In this document: positions 1-10,309 of the stretch, piece after piece
How the letters are laid out: each line of letters starts with the position of its first letter
How positions within the stretch are numbered: the stretch's first letter is position 1
Assembly (NCBI GenBank): GCA_014058105.1
Contig: JACGCM010001747.1
Span: 2,170,001-2,234,000, forward strand
From: Kingdonia uniflora
Taxonomy: Eukaryota > Streptophyta > Magnoliopsida > Ranunculales > Circaeasteraceae
Reading direction: 5' to 3'
DNA length: 64,000 nt
The notes under the pieces: generated by a model
What the model was told of the DNA's origin: nothing
Databases searched by the model: none
Seen by the model: only the letters and a program-made list of their open reading frames with translations
Position numbers and translations under genes: made by a program

Positions 1-360
1 GGCTAGTATCGCAATCTTCGAATGAGATCCTGAGCCGGCGATTGCTTGACTTAGGTAGAAGCTTGGCTTCTTTGTCTTGAGGTGTGAGATCGCAACATTC
101 TGACACTCTCCTATGATTGAATCTGTTAGAGCTGGTGATCTGGTTGATCTTGATCATGTTGCTATGGTGCATATGGTATAAATGTTTTTCTGCTGCCTGA
201 TCTTCGACCTGGACAACTTCAAGCTACTTCTTTTAGCTGCCATCCTTGTATGATTCTAGGTTGATAATATATTCAAACATCCATCCCTCTTTAAAAATAG
301 TCTCGAGCAACCTCTGTAAAGCATAGCAATTGTCAGTAGAATGATAGCTTACCTTATGAT
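1..360 (-). pseudogene. Ty3/gypsy gag-protease linker fragment, inverted
   Basis: This stretch matches, on the same strand, the segment around 39045-39372 inside element B. It is therefore a minus-strand piece of a Tat-lineage gypsy element between the protease and the gag zinc-knuckle region. Shared blocks include the start (the 'aatcttcgaatgagatc' block) and the 'cttgatcttcgacctggaca' block. No long reading frame survives. The match stops abruptly at 349-360, where the sequence switches to plus-strand integrase of the same family. The piece is either part of an element lying mostly off the left edge or one arm of an inversion. Homology is clear by eye; function is gone. Confidence 0.75.
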
Positions 361-1390
361 TTACATGAAAGGACTTTTGGCTCCCATGCCGTAGGTCGAT
401 CACTAGCAAATAGAGCCATTATACAAGGAGTATTCTGGCCAGGCATGCACAAGCAAACAAAAGAGTACTCACCAAATGTGATACATGTCAACGATATGGA
501 CAAATGATCCGCATCCCTGCGCTTTAAATACATGCAAGCAAGGTGTTCTGGCCATTCAAAGGATGGGTGCTCGATCATGTCGGTGAATTCCTTAATTTTC
601 CAGGTAATCCCCGATACCTACTCGTAGCTTTAGATTATTTTACAAAATGGGTAGAAGCAGTTTTACTCTGTCGAACTAGATAAGAAGATGTCATCTCTTT
701 TTTCTAGGAACACATCATTACTCGTTTTGGATACCCCTACCTAATTTATATCGATAATGGGTTACAATTCGCTAAAGAAAAAATTGTAGCTTTCCTCAAC
801 AAACACAATATCATCCACTCACCATCCAATCCCTACTACCCTCAAGGCAATGACCAAGCCGAAATCATCAGCAAAACCATCGTGGATAGACTTAGAAAAG
901 GATCCACTCACAAGAAAAGAAACTGGGTACGAGAGCTTCCTCATGTCTTATGGGTATACCGTACCACTCAACGTCAATCAACCAGCTGCACCCCATTCCT
1001 CCTCTCCTACGGGACCGAAGCTGTTATTCTAGCAAAATATCATCATCCAGTTAGAGATCAAGTACTAACTGACAAAGAAAATGAGTTCGAATTGGCCTGC
1101 AACCTTAATTTAATTGATGAGACTAGGGAACGTGCTATTGCCAACCTAGGTCGATATAACCATATACTGGCCAGTTCGTACAACAGATGAGTCAAGAAAT
1201 GCACTTTCCAAATTGACGATCTCCTCCTCAGAGAAATCCCTCCACATAGAAAAGAGGCACATGCCGGGAAACTAGAAGAAAATTGGGAGGGTCCATTCTT
1301 AATCATAGGTCTCACAGGCCTGGGATCATATTAGCTCATGACCGAAGAGAGAGTTCATATCTAAAATCCTTAGAACACTAGGCGACTGAA
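361..1390 (+). pseudogene. Ty3/gypsy integrase (element A), degraded
   Basis: Integrase inserts retrotransposon cDNA into chromosomes. The zinc-binding end is recognisable at about 390-560 (RAIIQGVFWPGMHK, then a frameshifted Cys-rich stretch). From about 590 one frame runs on with few stops and shows the D,D,E core: LDYFTKW (Asp near 633), YIDNG (Asp 753-755) and NDQAE (Glu 861-863). The usual YPQGN and the NWVRELPHVLWVYRTT region follow, then the LANLGRY-type C-terminal part and HRKEAHAGKLEENWEGPF, ending near 1332. Stops occur near 680 and at 1188-1190. The closest relatives in the window are the integrases at 35100-36230 and 60740-61880. It lacks a visible chromodomain, as is usual for the Tat lineage. 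Confidence 0.9.
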
Positions 1391-1544
1391 ATGGTACTAT
1401 CGTTAAGTCCCTCACTACTCCATTTATAAATATCAATTTTTTATTCCAAAAGTGAGATTATCATCTCCATATAATGTACATCCTATTCTATTCAATGAAA
1501 ACTTCAAAGTTTTTTCCTACACAACTCTCTACTTATGTAGACAA

Positions 1545-2205
1545 TACATAGATTAAAGCAAAGGTAATACTAGCTTTATATTGATCTCTATTCTGGTTAA
1601 AGAAAAGGTAAAACTAGCTTTGATCGACTCTATTATACTCTACGATTAAAGCAAAGGTAATACTAGTTTTCAATCAAAGAACTCTACCAGATATAAGATA
1701 AAGCAAAGGTAAAACTAGCTTTCATCTTTCAATATGGCTGCGACAATTATACTCTGCGATTAAAACAATGGTAATACTAGTTTTCAATCAAAGAACTCTA
1801 CCAGATATAAAATAAAGCAAAGGTAAAACTAGCTTTCATCTTTCAATATGGCTGCGACAATTATACTCTACGATTAAAATGAAGGTAAATCTAGTTTTTA
1901 ATCAAAGAACTCTACTAGACATAAAATAAATTATAGGTAAACTAGCTTTCATCTCTTAATATGGTCGTGACAATTATATTATGTGATTAAAACAAAGGTA
2001 ATACTAGTTTTCAATCAAAGAACTCTATCAGACATAAAATAAAGCAAAGGTAAAACTAGCTTTTATCTCTTAATATGGCTGCGACAATTATACTCTACGA
2101 TTAAAATGAAAGTAATACTAGTTTTCAATCAAAGAACTCTACCAGACATAAGATAAATCATAGGTAAAATTAGTTTTCATCTCACAATATGTCTGCGACA
2201 GATAC
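1545..2205 (+). repeat. 114-bp tandem repeat zone downstream of pol (element A)
   Basis: Five to six degenerate units with a spacing of 113-114 bp, read from the recurring 'gcgacaattatactct' block (near 1740, 1855, 1968, 2082, 2196). Each unit contains paired variants 'ggtaaaactagctttcatc' and 'ggtaatactagttttcaatc', so the unit may itself be an ancient dimer. It sits between integrase and the antisense ORF block, the same position as the arrays at 28480-35010, 50420-50515 and 60195-60412. Tandem repeats in this untranslated zone are known from Tat-lineage elements. No coding capacity. Confidence 0.85.
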
Positions 2206-2239
2206 TTTTTCAGGTTACATATATTGCCACTACAAAAGG

Positions 2240-3690
2240 TTCTTTTATGCTATTGGGAGGTCAGCTACGCTTTCCCTTACAACATGAAGATGATCAGCCA
2301 TAAATTCTCGAGCTCAAGCAGCCACAATTACCCTGTCTTGCTCTACCAAGTCAGCAGGTCGAGAAACAAACTCCGCTTCCATGGAGTACATACTGTTTCC
2401 TCGATCTATATCAGCTCTGCAAATACATCCTCTATCAGACAAATAGTTGTGCAAGGTATCTCTCTCTAATTCAAGCCTTTTAACCTTCTCAACAAAATAG
2501 GTGATCACTACAATTAATATCTCTAAGCGCGATGCCTCCGGCACGGCCCTCTTAGAAAAATTCCCTCTTGCCGCTTGAAGGTGCTCTTTCAGCCTCTTGT
2601 ACCGTGCTTTTTGCCATTCCATTTGAGTATCTGCGCATGACATAAATTTGACGTTCTCCTTCGCCTTCTTATCGGCTTCACCTGATTCAGCCTAATTCAT
2701 CACCCTTAATTCTCCCACCTGAGCATGAACTTCCTCGAGCTCCTGATTAAAATCTTCCCCAGCAGAAGATTTCTTTAATAGTTTATCTTTTTTCATTATC
2801 AAGATGTCCTTAACTCTGATAACCCTCTCTAACTCTTGTTCCCTAGAAAGAGCAGTGCCCAACTTGCCTTGGTACTCCCTTAACTGCTAATTTCCTTTTT
2901 GTACGCGACCTTGAGTTCGGGCCACATTTCCCACCAGCTCTCTGATACAAGCTGATAGGCTCACTACATCCCCTTGAACAATGGAGACCCTGACATCACC
3001 TTTATTCTTCCTCGAGAGCTCTTCAGCCTCGGCATTTTTGGCATGTGAATTGGCCTGAGCCAAGTCGGTCTTCAATTGTGTCACCCACTCATTCAGCTCA
3101 TCACATTTCCTTTGCACCAACCAGAACTCTATATCTTTAGCAGGTAAAGCTGCAGTCAACTGCTCAACCACAATTTTAAAGTTAGATAAGTCATCTCGGG
3201 CTTTCTTCAGCTCATTATCTTTATCAGTCATTTTATTCTTTAACCACTCCATTTTACCCCTGGTATTCCCTAAATCAGCTCGAGTCTGTTCTTGTTCATT
3301 CGTTTTATTAGTTATTTGGTCCTTCAGACTGGCAATAAAATGGTGTAGCTCTTTCTTTGACATTTCTAACACCTGTATATGGTATCGAGCCATGTCGGTC
3401 TCCCTACTCTTTTCTAACAGTGCCTCAATATGGCTTTTGAGTTTTACTGTCTTTTCCTTCGTCTCCGCGAGCTCTTTTTGCCCTTTATTAATTTCGGCAT
3501 TCTTCTTCTCGATCTTCCGAGTAAGGTTATCAACAGTTTGAGTTGCCTCAACAAATTTGAAATGTACCTTTACATGTTGATCTTCCCTATCTTCATTTGC
3601 CTCTCTCATTCTATCAAACTCTGCCGCAAATTTTTGGTTACATTGGCGTGTCACATCTTCGCTCAAGTGAGCTGACTCCAATTCGACCTA
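2240..3690 (-). pseudogene. Antisense ORF4, terminal coiled-coil exon (element A)
   Basis: One minus-strand frame runs from about 3690 to 2240, interrupted by only about three stops (2887-2889, near 2690, near 2311), giving roughly 480 residues. The composition is rich in Lys, Glu, Asp, Gln and Asn with heptad-like leucines, as in a long coiled coil. The last third contains RLKEHLQAARGNFSKRA and YFVEKVKRLELERDTL. It aligns throughout with 27008-28405 in element B (for example ESAHLSED versus ESTHLRED). An intron acceptor (TATAG) precedes the exon at about 3690. Some similarity to myosin-tail-like proteins is expected of any coiled coil, so no function is assigned. Confidence 0.7.
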
Positions 3691-4059
3691 TACATTACAG
3701 ATACAATACATCAAGTTCAATTCAGAATACTAAGTTAATACATATAACTTATTTCTAACAATTTTTTTATTTTTTGACATCTACTGTGTGAAACTACTTA
3801 TAAACTTAAGGTCAAAGTATGATCTAAATTTGATGAACAATAACATATACTTCCAATTCTAAGGTACACATTCTCTATATTCTAACTTTTTCAAACACTT
3901 TGATATTATCTATACACCTTTGATTGCCATTGCCCCTCAACTGTTAGCATGCTTTTGGTCTGTCTCTGCACTATAATTTTTACTTTGTTGCTCTAAAGTA
4001 ATGAAGCTACAAGTCAAATATTTATTGTTCTTTTTTAACATGTAGCTCCCTTGTGAAGA

Positions 4060-5400
4060 AAACAGGGACGCTGAGGCATTTTTTTCCTTAGCGAGCTCAT
4101 TCTCTAATTCTTTTATTCTGAGGTGCATGTCCTTAAGTTCTTACAACAAGGTTTACAAGAACATCTTAGCATACAGAAAATTATCCAACAAACAATGTTC
4201 CTTTAGATTACAATATTTTAAACCCTTCATAATCACACAATCATAGAGTCAACATTCTACTCTACCTTATCATTCCCTTCCTCTGGATACTCATTATCAT
4301 CCCGTTGGTTGTCTTGCACCATTTGGGGAGAGACACCATCTAACCTATCTACAACTCCTACCGCGACATCTTCTGCCTCATCATCTTCTTCCTTCTCATC
4401 ATAGGTGTTCACCATAATGTCATTCACCTCAGTTTTAGAGTACCCCATTTTTAGGAGGTGGCACCCAAGTCTATCTCGCTAGAGTACCACCTCCCTCTGA
4501 TTCTTTCCCCCTTTCGTTGTCAGCTTGTTGATCTCTACCTCTTGAGAAGCCTTCAAGGAGACTACTCGCTTTCCCTCCCTAGCCAATTTAGCTTTTAAAC
4601 GAGTTACCTTCCTCTTGAGCTTAGCCTTCCCCTTTTCAAGCTCGGCTTTCTCTTCTTCCATCCTGAGGCAGGTCCCTTTCATTAAACGAGCAGCCTGCAA
4701 AACACAATAAACATCGACCACATGGTTAGCTCGACTCATCATACAAATTCAACATATACTCAAATCATTGAACTTACCATTTTACCCATTTCTTCCTTAC
4801 TATTACGAACTGTAAACTTTGCCCTATCCTCTACCACTTTTAACTCATCTTCTTCACCAAGTCGGCCCTGTGTGGCCTTCACTCTAGTAAGTTAGGAAGG
4901 AGAGTTAACTCTTCTCTTTTTTACCCCTCCTTTGACCTCGCCGCTTCTTGTGGTTCCTGAGGTTGAGCCACACTTTAGCATCTTCTTCTTTGGAAATGCC
5001 CGAGCTAGCTTGCTCGACATAATAGACTCTGGCACATCCGCAAAGTCCTCTCAGGAGGCCTTGGGCAAGACCACTCGTCTCTCTCAATCAGCTCCCCTCT
5101 TCTTGTTGCCACCAACACCGATCATTAGCCTCGTTGTTTGGGACGTTTAAACTTTCTCAGACCGACTGTTAGCACGCTTCTTTCTGCTAATGCTGAGTTC
5201 TTTCAGTATAGCCTCGAGCTCGGTCCCTTCCTAAGCAACAGTGTCTAATAGGGACTCCTTCCTCGTCACCTTCGATTGAGGATGTATCAATCAACAACAC
5301 ATTATCATCAACAAAGCAACATACAATTTTAGCATTTCAATATTATACATTGTTATACTTACTTTGTTTCACAGTTATATACAGAAGTTCCATGGGTTCT
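4060..5400 (-). pseudogene. Antisense ORF4, central exons and introns (element A)
   Basis: Minus-strand exons encode a basic then acidic coiled-coil stretch: AARLMKGTCLRMEEEKAELE (4479-4742) and an acidic segment with YSKTEVNDIMVNTYDEKEED (4257-4448). The intron at 4777-4695 has GTAAGT donor and TTTTGCAG acceptor and is 83 bp, the same length as its counterpart in element B. A further intron spans about 5362-5270 (GTAAGTATAAC donor). A short exon near 4050-4140 (HLRIKELENELAKEKNASAS) follows. Numerous stops and a frameshift around 4890 show decay. Structure is supported by comparison with 25452-26640. Confidence 0.65.
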
Positions 5401-6560
5401 TCATCATCTCTCTGAAGGTAATCACCCTTTACCCATATCATATTATCATTCCACATTCAACCTACTGAATTCAGATCGAAGAAAAGAGGTTGAGTCGAAC
5501 TCATAAAAAAGTATGCCCCCCACAGGCAGAAATTTTTTTTACTCCATAAAACTACAAGACATCTTTAGAAAATATCCTCCTCTCAACCTCATCCTCCTCC
5601 CACGAATTAGTCAGAAATTCACAGACATTTATTACCTCCCATATATTCCCGTTCAACTGAATAGGACATTCCCCAATGATATTCAAAATACCTTTCGCAA
5701 GATTGATAAAGGGTAGACACAACCCATACTTCAATTGGGACAGGTAACACAAAAACCCCTCTTCTAAGTCACTCTGGATATTTCCGTTATTATATTTTAA
5801 GAAGATCGATTCGTCTAACCCCCTATCTAGATTTTCCTTCTCTTGATCAGCCAACACAAAAAAATGTTCTTCCCCAGATCCTATAATACAACTTCTAAAC
5901 TGTCTACCAACATGTTCAGCAAAATTACCCCATCATCCCCCTACAGATGCTTTAGCTTTGCAAAACTCTCTAAACACGAAAGAATTCGGAGGAGAGGATA
6001 CCAATTTTCCAGGGAAATCTGGAAATTGAGCAACTACTATTTCATCCTCCTTATCAGATATTACAATCTCGGACTCATTCGACCGACCATAGGTTGGCGC
6101 CTCGTTAACAGGTAAAGTCTCCATATCTACTGCAACTCTACAGAAGAGGTTCGATCCTACACAAAACTCCTCACATTCGACCTACATATAGGTCCAGGTA
6201 TTCTGTCATTATCTTTTACATATACATCACCCATATACATATATCTTTCATATCTCATTTTTCAAATATATCAAACAGATCTTTATAGATTGCTATAAAC
6301 AACAATTTTTAATTTTTTGCATACCACAAAAATAGATTTTTAACAGAATCACATTTACAGTATCACAAATCATCTACTTACCTTCTAGGTCAGAATATGA
6401 ATATGACACAGCACCGAATCCTTCCCTCACAACGCTGTTATATAACCACCTTCGTAACTCAGCCTCTGCAACTCTCTCTCGCTTTGATTGTTGATCACTC
6501 TCGATTCAAGTCTCACGAAATTCTCTGCTATTTTTTCTCTGTCATCTCTCCTTGCTCTTC
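5400..6560 (-). pseudogene. Antisense ORF4, first exons with PF04195-like domain (element A)
   Basis: Exon 1 (about 6545-6383) ends RWLYNSVVREGFGAVSYSYS followed by a GTAAGTAG donor; acceptors lie near 6160. Exon 2 contains an acidic leader (ISDKEDEIVVAQFPDF) and then FLCYLSQLKYGLCLPFINLA and ILNIIGECPIQLNGNIWEVI. That pattern (Y..GL.LP......IL...G..P.QL..N.W) resembles the plant 'putative gypsy type transposon' domain, PF04195/Transposase_28. The assignment is by eye; a profile search would decide it. A TATAAATA box lies upstream on the minus strand at 6614-6607. It aligns with 24196-25352 of element B. Confidence 0.6.
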
Positions 6561-6631
6561 AAGTTTTCAAAAGTTGATAAACATTTGAATGAAGAAGATG
6601 AAGCATTATTTATATTTTCTTTCTCTAACTG

Positions 6632-6817
6632 CTAGCAGTTATTGGGCCTCGTGCGAGCCGCCCTCAGTTTTGGAACCGAGGCATCCCTTCCATAATTAAT
6701 GTCAGATGTCTTATACCTTTTCAGTGAAGACACCCTCCCATCATTGCCCCCTACCCTATATTTTAATATATTTTTATCTATATTTTCTAAATCTCCCTCT
6801 GACCTCTTTCCACCCAT
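6632..6817 (-). pseudogene. Antisense ORF3, small basic protein (element A)
   Basis: A 61-residue minus-strand ORF starting MGGKRSEGDLENIDKNI and ending with a Lys/Arg-rich tail containing ASVPKLRAARTR. It is collinear with 23908-24096 in element B, which keeps the same length, start context and C-terminal ASVPKLRAAR motif. The basic character suggests nucleic-acid binding or nuclear targeting, but that is inference only. It may be an independent gene or an upstream exon of ORF4. The 6818-7119 interval beside it is AT-rich and shows nothing codable. Confidence 0.5.
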
Positions 6818-7119
6818 AATGACTCAACACTTATACATAATCGAACTTTTCCTGCTATTTCACCAGAGACAAAATCAAAAGCTGCCTGCTTTTTTTTATT
6901 TTTTACTTCTTATACTTATAGAAGTACTGACGTCATCTCTAAAGATCTCAACTTTTCAAAAAATTTCAAATTCATTTTATACAACAGTCACAAACAATAT
7001 TTGCAACAATAGAGGACATATTCAAACTTCATTCTTATTATATTTCTTTGATAGTTATTTGAACTCATACAATTTACTCCCTTACATATAATTATACCTA
7101 AAACATCCCTGATATTATA

Positions 7120-7425
7120 GGGAACCACACCTGATCAAGTCACCTCCAACAATCCTCATATCTTCCAACTCGATCTCTTCTTCAGCAATTAGTTTCATAG
7201 CCTCTTTTCGAGCTGAAGGTTCCGCAATTACTTCTTGGAATAGCTCATCGTAAAAGTGACGTTCGTACTCAAATTACCTACCCATCCAATCTAAACCTTT
7301 AAACTGACACTCGGTCACTAGTAGGTCAGCATCATAGTCTAACAATTTAAAAATCCTCTCCCATAGTTCAACTATCTTTATCGCTAACCGTCCCTCAGCA
7401 GCGTAGCAAATTCTCTCAGATCAAG
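7120..7425 (-). pseudogene. Antisense ORF2 remnant (element A)
   Basis: Reading the minus strand gives an MV-T-SERI-YAAEGRLAIKI start with stops, followed by YERHFYDELFQEV and EEEIELEDMRIVGG. It aligns with 23259-23553 in element B and more distantly with 44005-44300 and 53783-54120 (MVxxRSQ...DGRFHIKV.EL.E.YF). A near-TATA sequence (CATAAATAGGGG on the minus strand, near 7470) sits upstream, matching TATAAATAAGGGG in B. No known domain recognised. Confidence 0.5.
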
Positions 7426-7943
7426 TCTACACCATATCCATTTTTCCACCTGCTCAAATTCTTATTTCCCCTATTTATGATTACTCCAGATCCTCCACAA
7501 TCTATAATTATATTATGCTCTTTTACAATAGGAAACCCTAGTATCCAGAGGAAAATTATTTAAACTTATCTATCCAAATTGACCTTAATGAATTTGACAT
7601 ATTCCATCTCAAACTTACATTTTTCCAAATCCAATATTCCAGAATGACATTCATGAACTCGAATTTCCAATTCTTATATATCCTAAAACTTCTACAGTTA
7701 TCTCTTTCCTCCGATAATTCTAAGTCATTCAGTTCAAAAACGAATTCTTACACATCTTTTAGGTTGCAAACGTATTTTTACAAGTCAATTACTATAATAT
7801 ATTTTGTAGTTCCAATCTCATACATTACATTTCATCATCTATTTGTAAATCTTCAAATTATTCATAGCTCGATTTTAAGAGTTATTCTATATATCAACAC
7901 CGAGTTTGAATAACAAATCTTATTAAGCTCGAATGTAAATTAC

Positions 7944-8040
7944 AGGTACTTTACAGATATCAAATCTTTTAGGTACTTTATAGATAACATGTCTTTCAGG
8001 CACTTTGAAATTAGGTACTTTACAGATAACAAGTCTTTTA
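7944..8040 (+). repeat. 27-bp short tandem repeat
   Basis: Three units with a 27-bp period start at 7944, 7971 and 7998 (the last cut short), and a further unit starts at 8013. The core is TACTTTACAG (minus strand CTGTAAAGTA), exact at 7947-7956 and 8016-8025. Element B has the same core about twice near 22726-22766. The array lies in the spacer between antisense ORF1 and ORF2; the rest of 7426-8393 shows no coding sequence that I can support. Confidence 0.7.
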
Positions 8041-8393
8041 AGTACTCTAAAACAACAAATGCTTCAGTTCACCTTACTTCAGTGATGTTTTACTCAAAGA
8101 ATCCTCTAAAGCAAAACAGGCATTGGAAGTCACCAGATGTCCTTCTCCCTTTATACAAGATTACTCTGACCAGAAACTGGGTTTGGTGGAAGTCTGGGTA
8201 TAAAAATAGAAAGAGTTAGTGCTTGAACCAACTCTTCAAATAGAAGGTCTTCCTAGAGCCAATAAATGATGATGGTACAAACATAGACTACCATTCCTCA
8301 TCTCCCTTCTCCACTACTACCGTCACCTCCTTTATAACCACCACCATCAGAGAGTTGGTGGAGATGAAAAGGGCCCGACCTTAGAGTCCAATC

Positions 8394-8708
8394 CTATATA
8401 AAATATCGGTGAAACTTCTTCGCAGTTACGCCAACCCCCGCATCTGTCTCCCCAACCTTGTCTTCCGCAAGGATGCCGAGGCACCTCCAACATTGCTCGC
8501 CTGTAAAGACAACGTGATGAAATCTCCACATCCAGTAAAAATCTTCTTCAGCTTCAGTCGCATCTTCTTCCGACATACCCTGATACGTCGGCGGAACGGA
8601 AATGGGAGTAGGCATCTCCAAGGATTGATCGCCAAAATATCTCAACTTTAACTTTTGTATCTCAACAGAAACTCTCTCTTCATAAAACATTATGTGGGTC
8701 TTCACCAT
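8394..8708 (-). pseudogene. Antisense ORF1, RYFG-core small protein (element A)
   Basis: The minus-strand ORF beginning MVKTHIMFYEERVSVEIQKL contains LKLRYFGDQSLEMPTP and PPTYQGMSEEDATEAEEDFY followed by RFHHVVFTGEQ. The same core recurs at 22065-22370 (B), 42437-42750 (C1) and 52538-52834 (C2), where the start is MVxTR/KT and the middle is RYFG-Q-L--PTPIPV-PTY--MS. About 105 residues, acidic, no membrane segment. I recognise no known family. Conservation of frame and core across two subfamilies argues that it once encoded a protein. Confidence 0.6.
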
Positions 8709-8723
8709 TGTCAACCTAGACAT

Positions 8724-9055
8724 CCAATTTTTTTTTACACTAAATAGCGTACTTGGTCACTATCCTTGGTACAGGTACTATTAATTTAACCCCAATATTT
8801 AATGTGCAGGTATGTTTCCCAAGCCCCATCATTCAAAGTAGACGAAACCCTCAAAACCTCAAGCGTCGCGTACATCAATATTCCTATCATCATTCAATTC
8901 ACAAACATCCCCCCATAAAAATATACACATTTTTCATATAGTCAAATCCGCATTAATACTTCCTTCATTTTCAACTTCCAAAACCCATATATCCATGTAC
9001 CCGCAAATTCTTTCTCAACCAAAGCCACTCATGACTTCGGTTGCAAGTCGGCGAT
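8724..9055 (+). other. Element A 3' untranslated zone before the LTR
   Basis: Non-coding interval between the start of antisense ORF1 and the 3' LTR. It is the plus-strand counterpart of 21725-22064 in element B, including a 'caaagccactcatgacttcgg' stretch just before the LTR. For the antisense ORFs it is the upstream, promoter-bearing region. In B the corresponding region has a clean TATAAATA; here the match is degraded. A classical polypurine tract is not obvious. Confidence 0.55.
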
Positions 9056-9670
9056 TGTAAGAACCTATCCCTCGATCTAACCTAATTCAAACTATTTTCA
9101 GTTCAAACTACTTCCATATAAAACTCACGCATTCTTCATATGACACAAACAATCAACATTGATACCTACGCCATGAACTGATAAAGAACGTGGGTCGAGC
9201 ATAATAAAAAACATGAACAAGTTAAAGATACATTTCTCTCACGAACTCAACAGTTACTCAGTCAAGCACCACTTACCACGTTGTTCGGAGAACGTGCTTC
9301 AGCACGATAGAGAACTACAAACAAGGTCTATATAAAGAAAAAGTTTCAGAAGAGACATGGACCTGAAAAATATATGAGAAATCACCAAGAAAACTTTATT
9401 TTCTAGATTCTCAAAACACCAAACTTCTTATTTTACAAGATCAAGTATTTCTTGTTCGAGAGATCACTTGTAATAAGATATCAGCCTCAAACAATAAAAG
9501 TCATTCTTACTAAAACTCTCAACTCGAGGTCGTGGTTTTTTTTGATCTATTTAGAGGTTTTTCACTCTAAATCACCTGTCATTTCTTATCTTACATTAGT
9601 CTTGTCACAGGAACATTGGTGTAAGAGCTGATTCTGTGCCATCTCGAGCTTACGAAATTAGGCCATTATA
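9056..9670 (+). repeat. 3' LTR of element A (615 bp)
   Basis: Starts TGTAAGAACC and ends GGCCATTATA. It aligns end to end with the reverse complement of the element B LTRs (21110-21724, 40912-41526), all 615 bp. A TATA box (TATATAAAG, about 9329-9337) lies mid-LTR in plus orientation. The recurring 'ctcgaggtcgtggttttt' and 'cattggtgtaagagct' blocks are family hallmarks. The right flank at 9671 is Harbinger transposase sequence. The matching left LTR is not in the window. Confidence 0.9.
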
Positions 9671-9992
9671 ACTACTGCATCGAATATTTACAAAACATTT
9701 GTTTACTCATATGAAAACGGTGTCAAAATTCTTCTGGAGTATATGTGTAAGGAGTGTTGAAGTAGTCCCGCATAATGCTATAATATTCTAATTTGTGGTT
9801 TTGCATCTTTCACTTATCCTTACGGCTCATGACACTCCCGCGATGAGTAGAAGTTTCATTATGTACTACTTGGTTTATTACATTTTGGTACATAACGATC
9901 ATTGCTGTAACACACTCGAACATAAGATCATCAAAGGTGGGCGATACACGTAAAAGATCATCAATAGATGAAAAGGAGGATGAGGAAGACAT
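9671..9992 (-). pseudogene. PIF/Harbinger transposase, N-terminal fragment
   Basis: Minus-strand translation from 9992 gives MSSSSSFSSIDDLL, THRGSVMSRKDK, a stop, then MRDYFNTPYTYTPEEF and HRFHMSKQMFCKYS. The 'RGS...R-DYF---P-YTPE-F--RF-MSK--F' layout is characteristic of the region upstream of the DDE nuclease in plant PIF/Harbinger transposases. The rest is missing because element A's LTR ends at 9670. The start Met is plausible, since Ser-rich N-termini are usual in this group. Family assignment is from motif memory, with moderate confidence. Confidence 0.6.
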
Positions 9993-10089
9993 GAGAGGTT
10001 GTGGAGTTGAGATATAAGGTGGAGGGTGAGGAATGAACTAACAGTGAGAAAAAAGAAGTATAGGATAAAGGGAAGAAGAACTAGCGATG

Positions 10090-10123
10090 GTCTTTTGATT
10101 ACCGTGTGGTAATTAAAAGACCG
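10090..10123. repeat. Palindrome upstream of the Harbinger ORF
   Basis: Arms GGTCTTTTGATTACC and GGTAATTAAAAGACC flank a 4-base loop (one mismatched pair), followed by TTGCA. A related palindrome with the same flanking GAYGG and TTGCA lies at 13279-13311, upstream of the PMD gene on the same strand. The rest of 9993-10309 is promoter-like and AT-rich, with a dyad TA-repeat at about 10206-10230. No other gene seen there. Confidence 0.75.
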
Positions 10124-10309
10124 TTGCATTCCCTAAACTCCTGTAATGACTAGTTCTTCTTGTGGGTCCTTCCCAATGGATATATTTGGTATCCCAACGG
10201 TTATTTTATATATGTATATATACATATATGTTGGTTGGAGATGCTCTAACAATAGTCCCTCCACTTTAACTCAACAATACTAAGTTTTTTAGCTCTAACA
10301 GTGGATTCT

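Larger units (their letters stand above)
361..9670 (+). mobile_element. Element A: 5'-truncated Tat-lineage Ty3/gypsy retrotransposon with antisense ORF block
   Basis: In the plus direction it carries integrase (361-1390), a 114-bp tandem repeat zone (about 1545-2205), a block of minus-strand ORFs (2240-8708) and a 3' LTR (9056-9670). gag, protease, reverse transcriptase and the 5' LTR are absent; an inverted gag-region fragment abuts at 349-360. The order matches element B read on the other strand, and the LTRs of A and B have the same length, so they belong to one family. The right end lies in a Harbinger transposase remnant. In-frame stops in integrase and in the antisense ORFs show it is dead. 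Confidence 0.85.

Noticed and set aside
354..578. Minus-strand 74-codon ORF over the integrase start
   Set aside because: Shadow of the plus-strand integrase; no family resemblance on the minus strand.
1058..1315. Minus-strand 85-codon ORF
   Set aside because: Overlaps the integrase C-terminal frame on the plus strand, which is clearly the coding one.
3430..3675. Hydrophobic plus-strand ORF that looks like a membrane protein
   Set aside because: It is the complement of a charged coiled coil; such complements always look hydrophobic.
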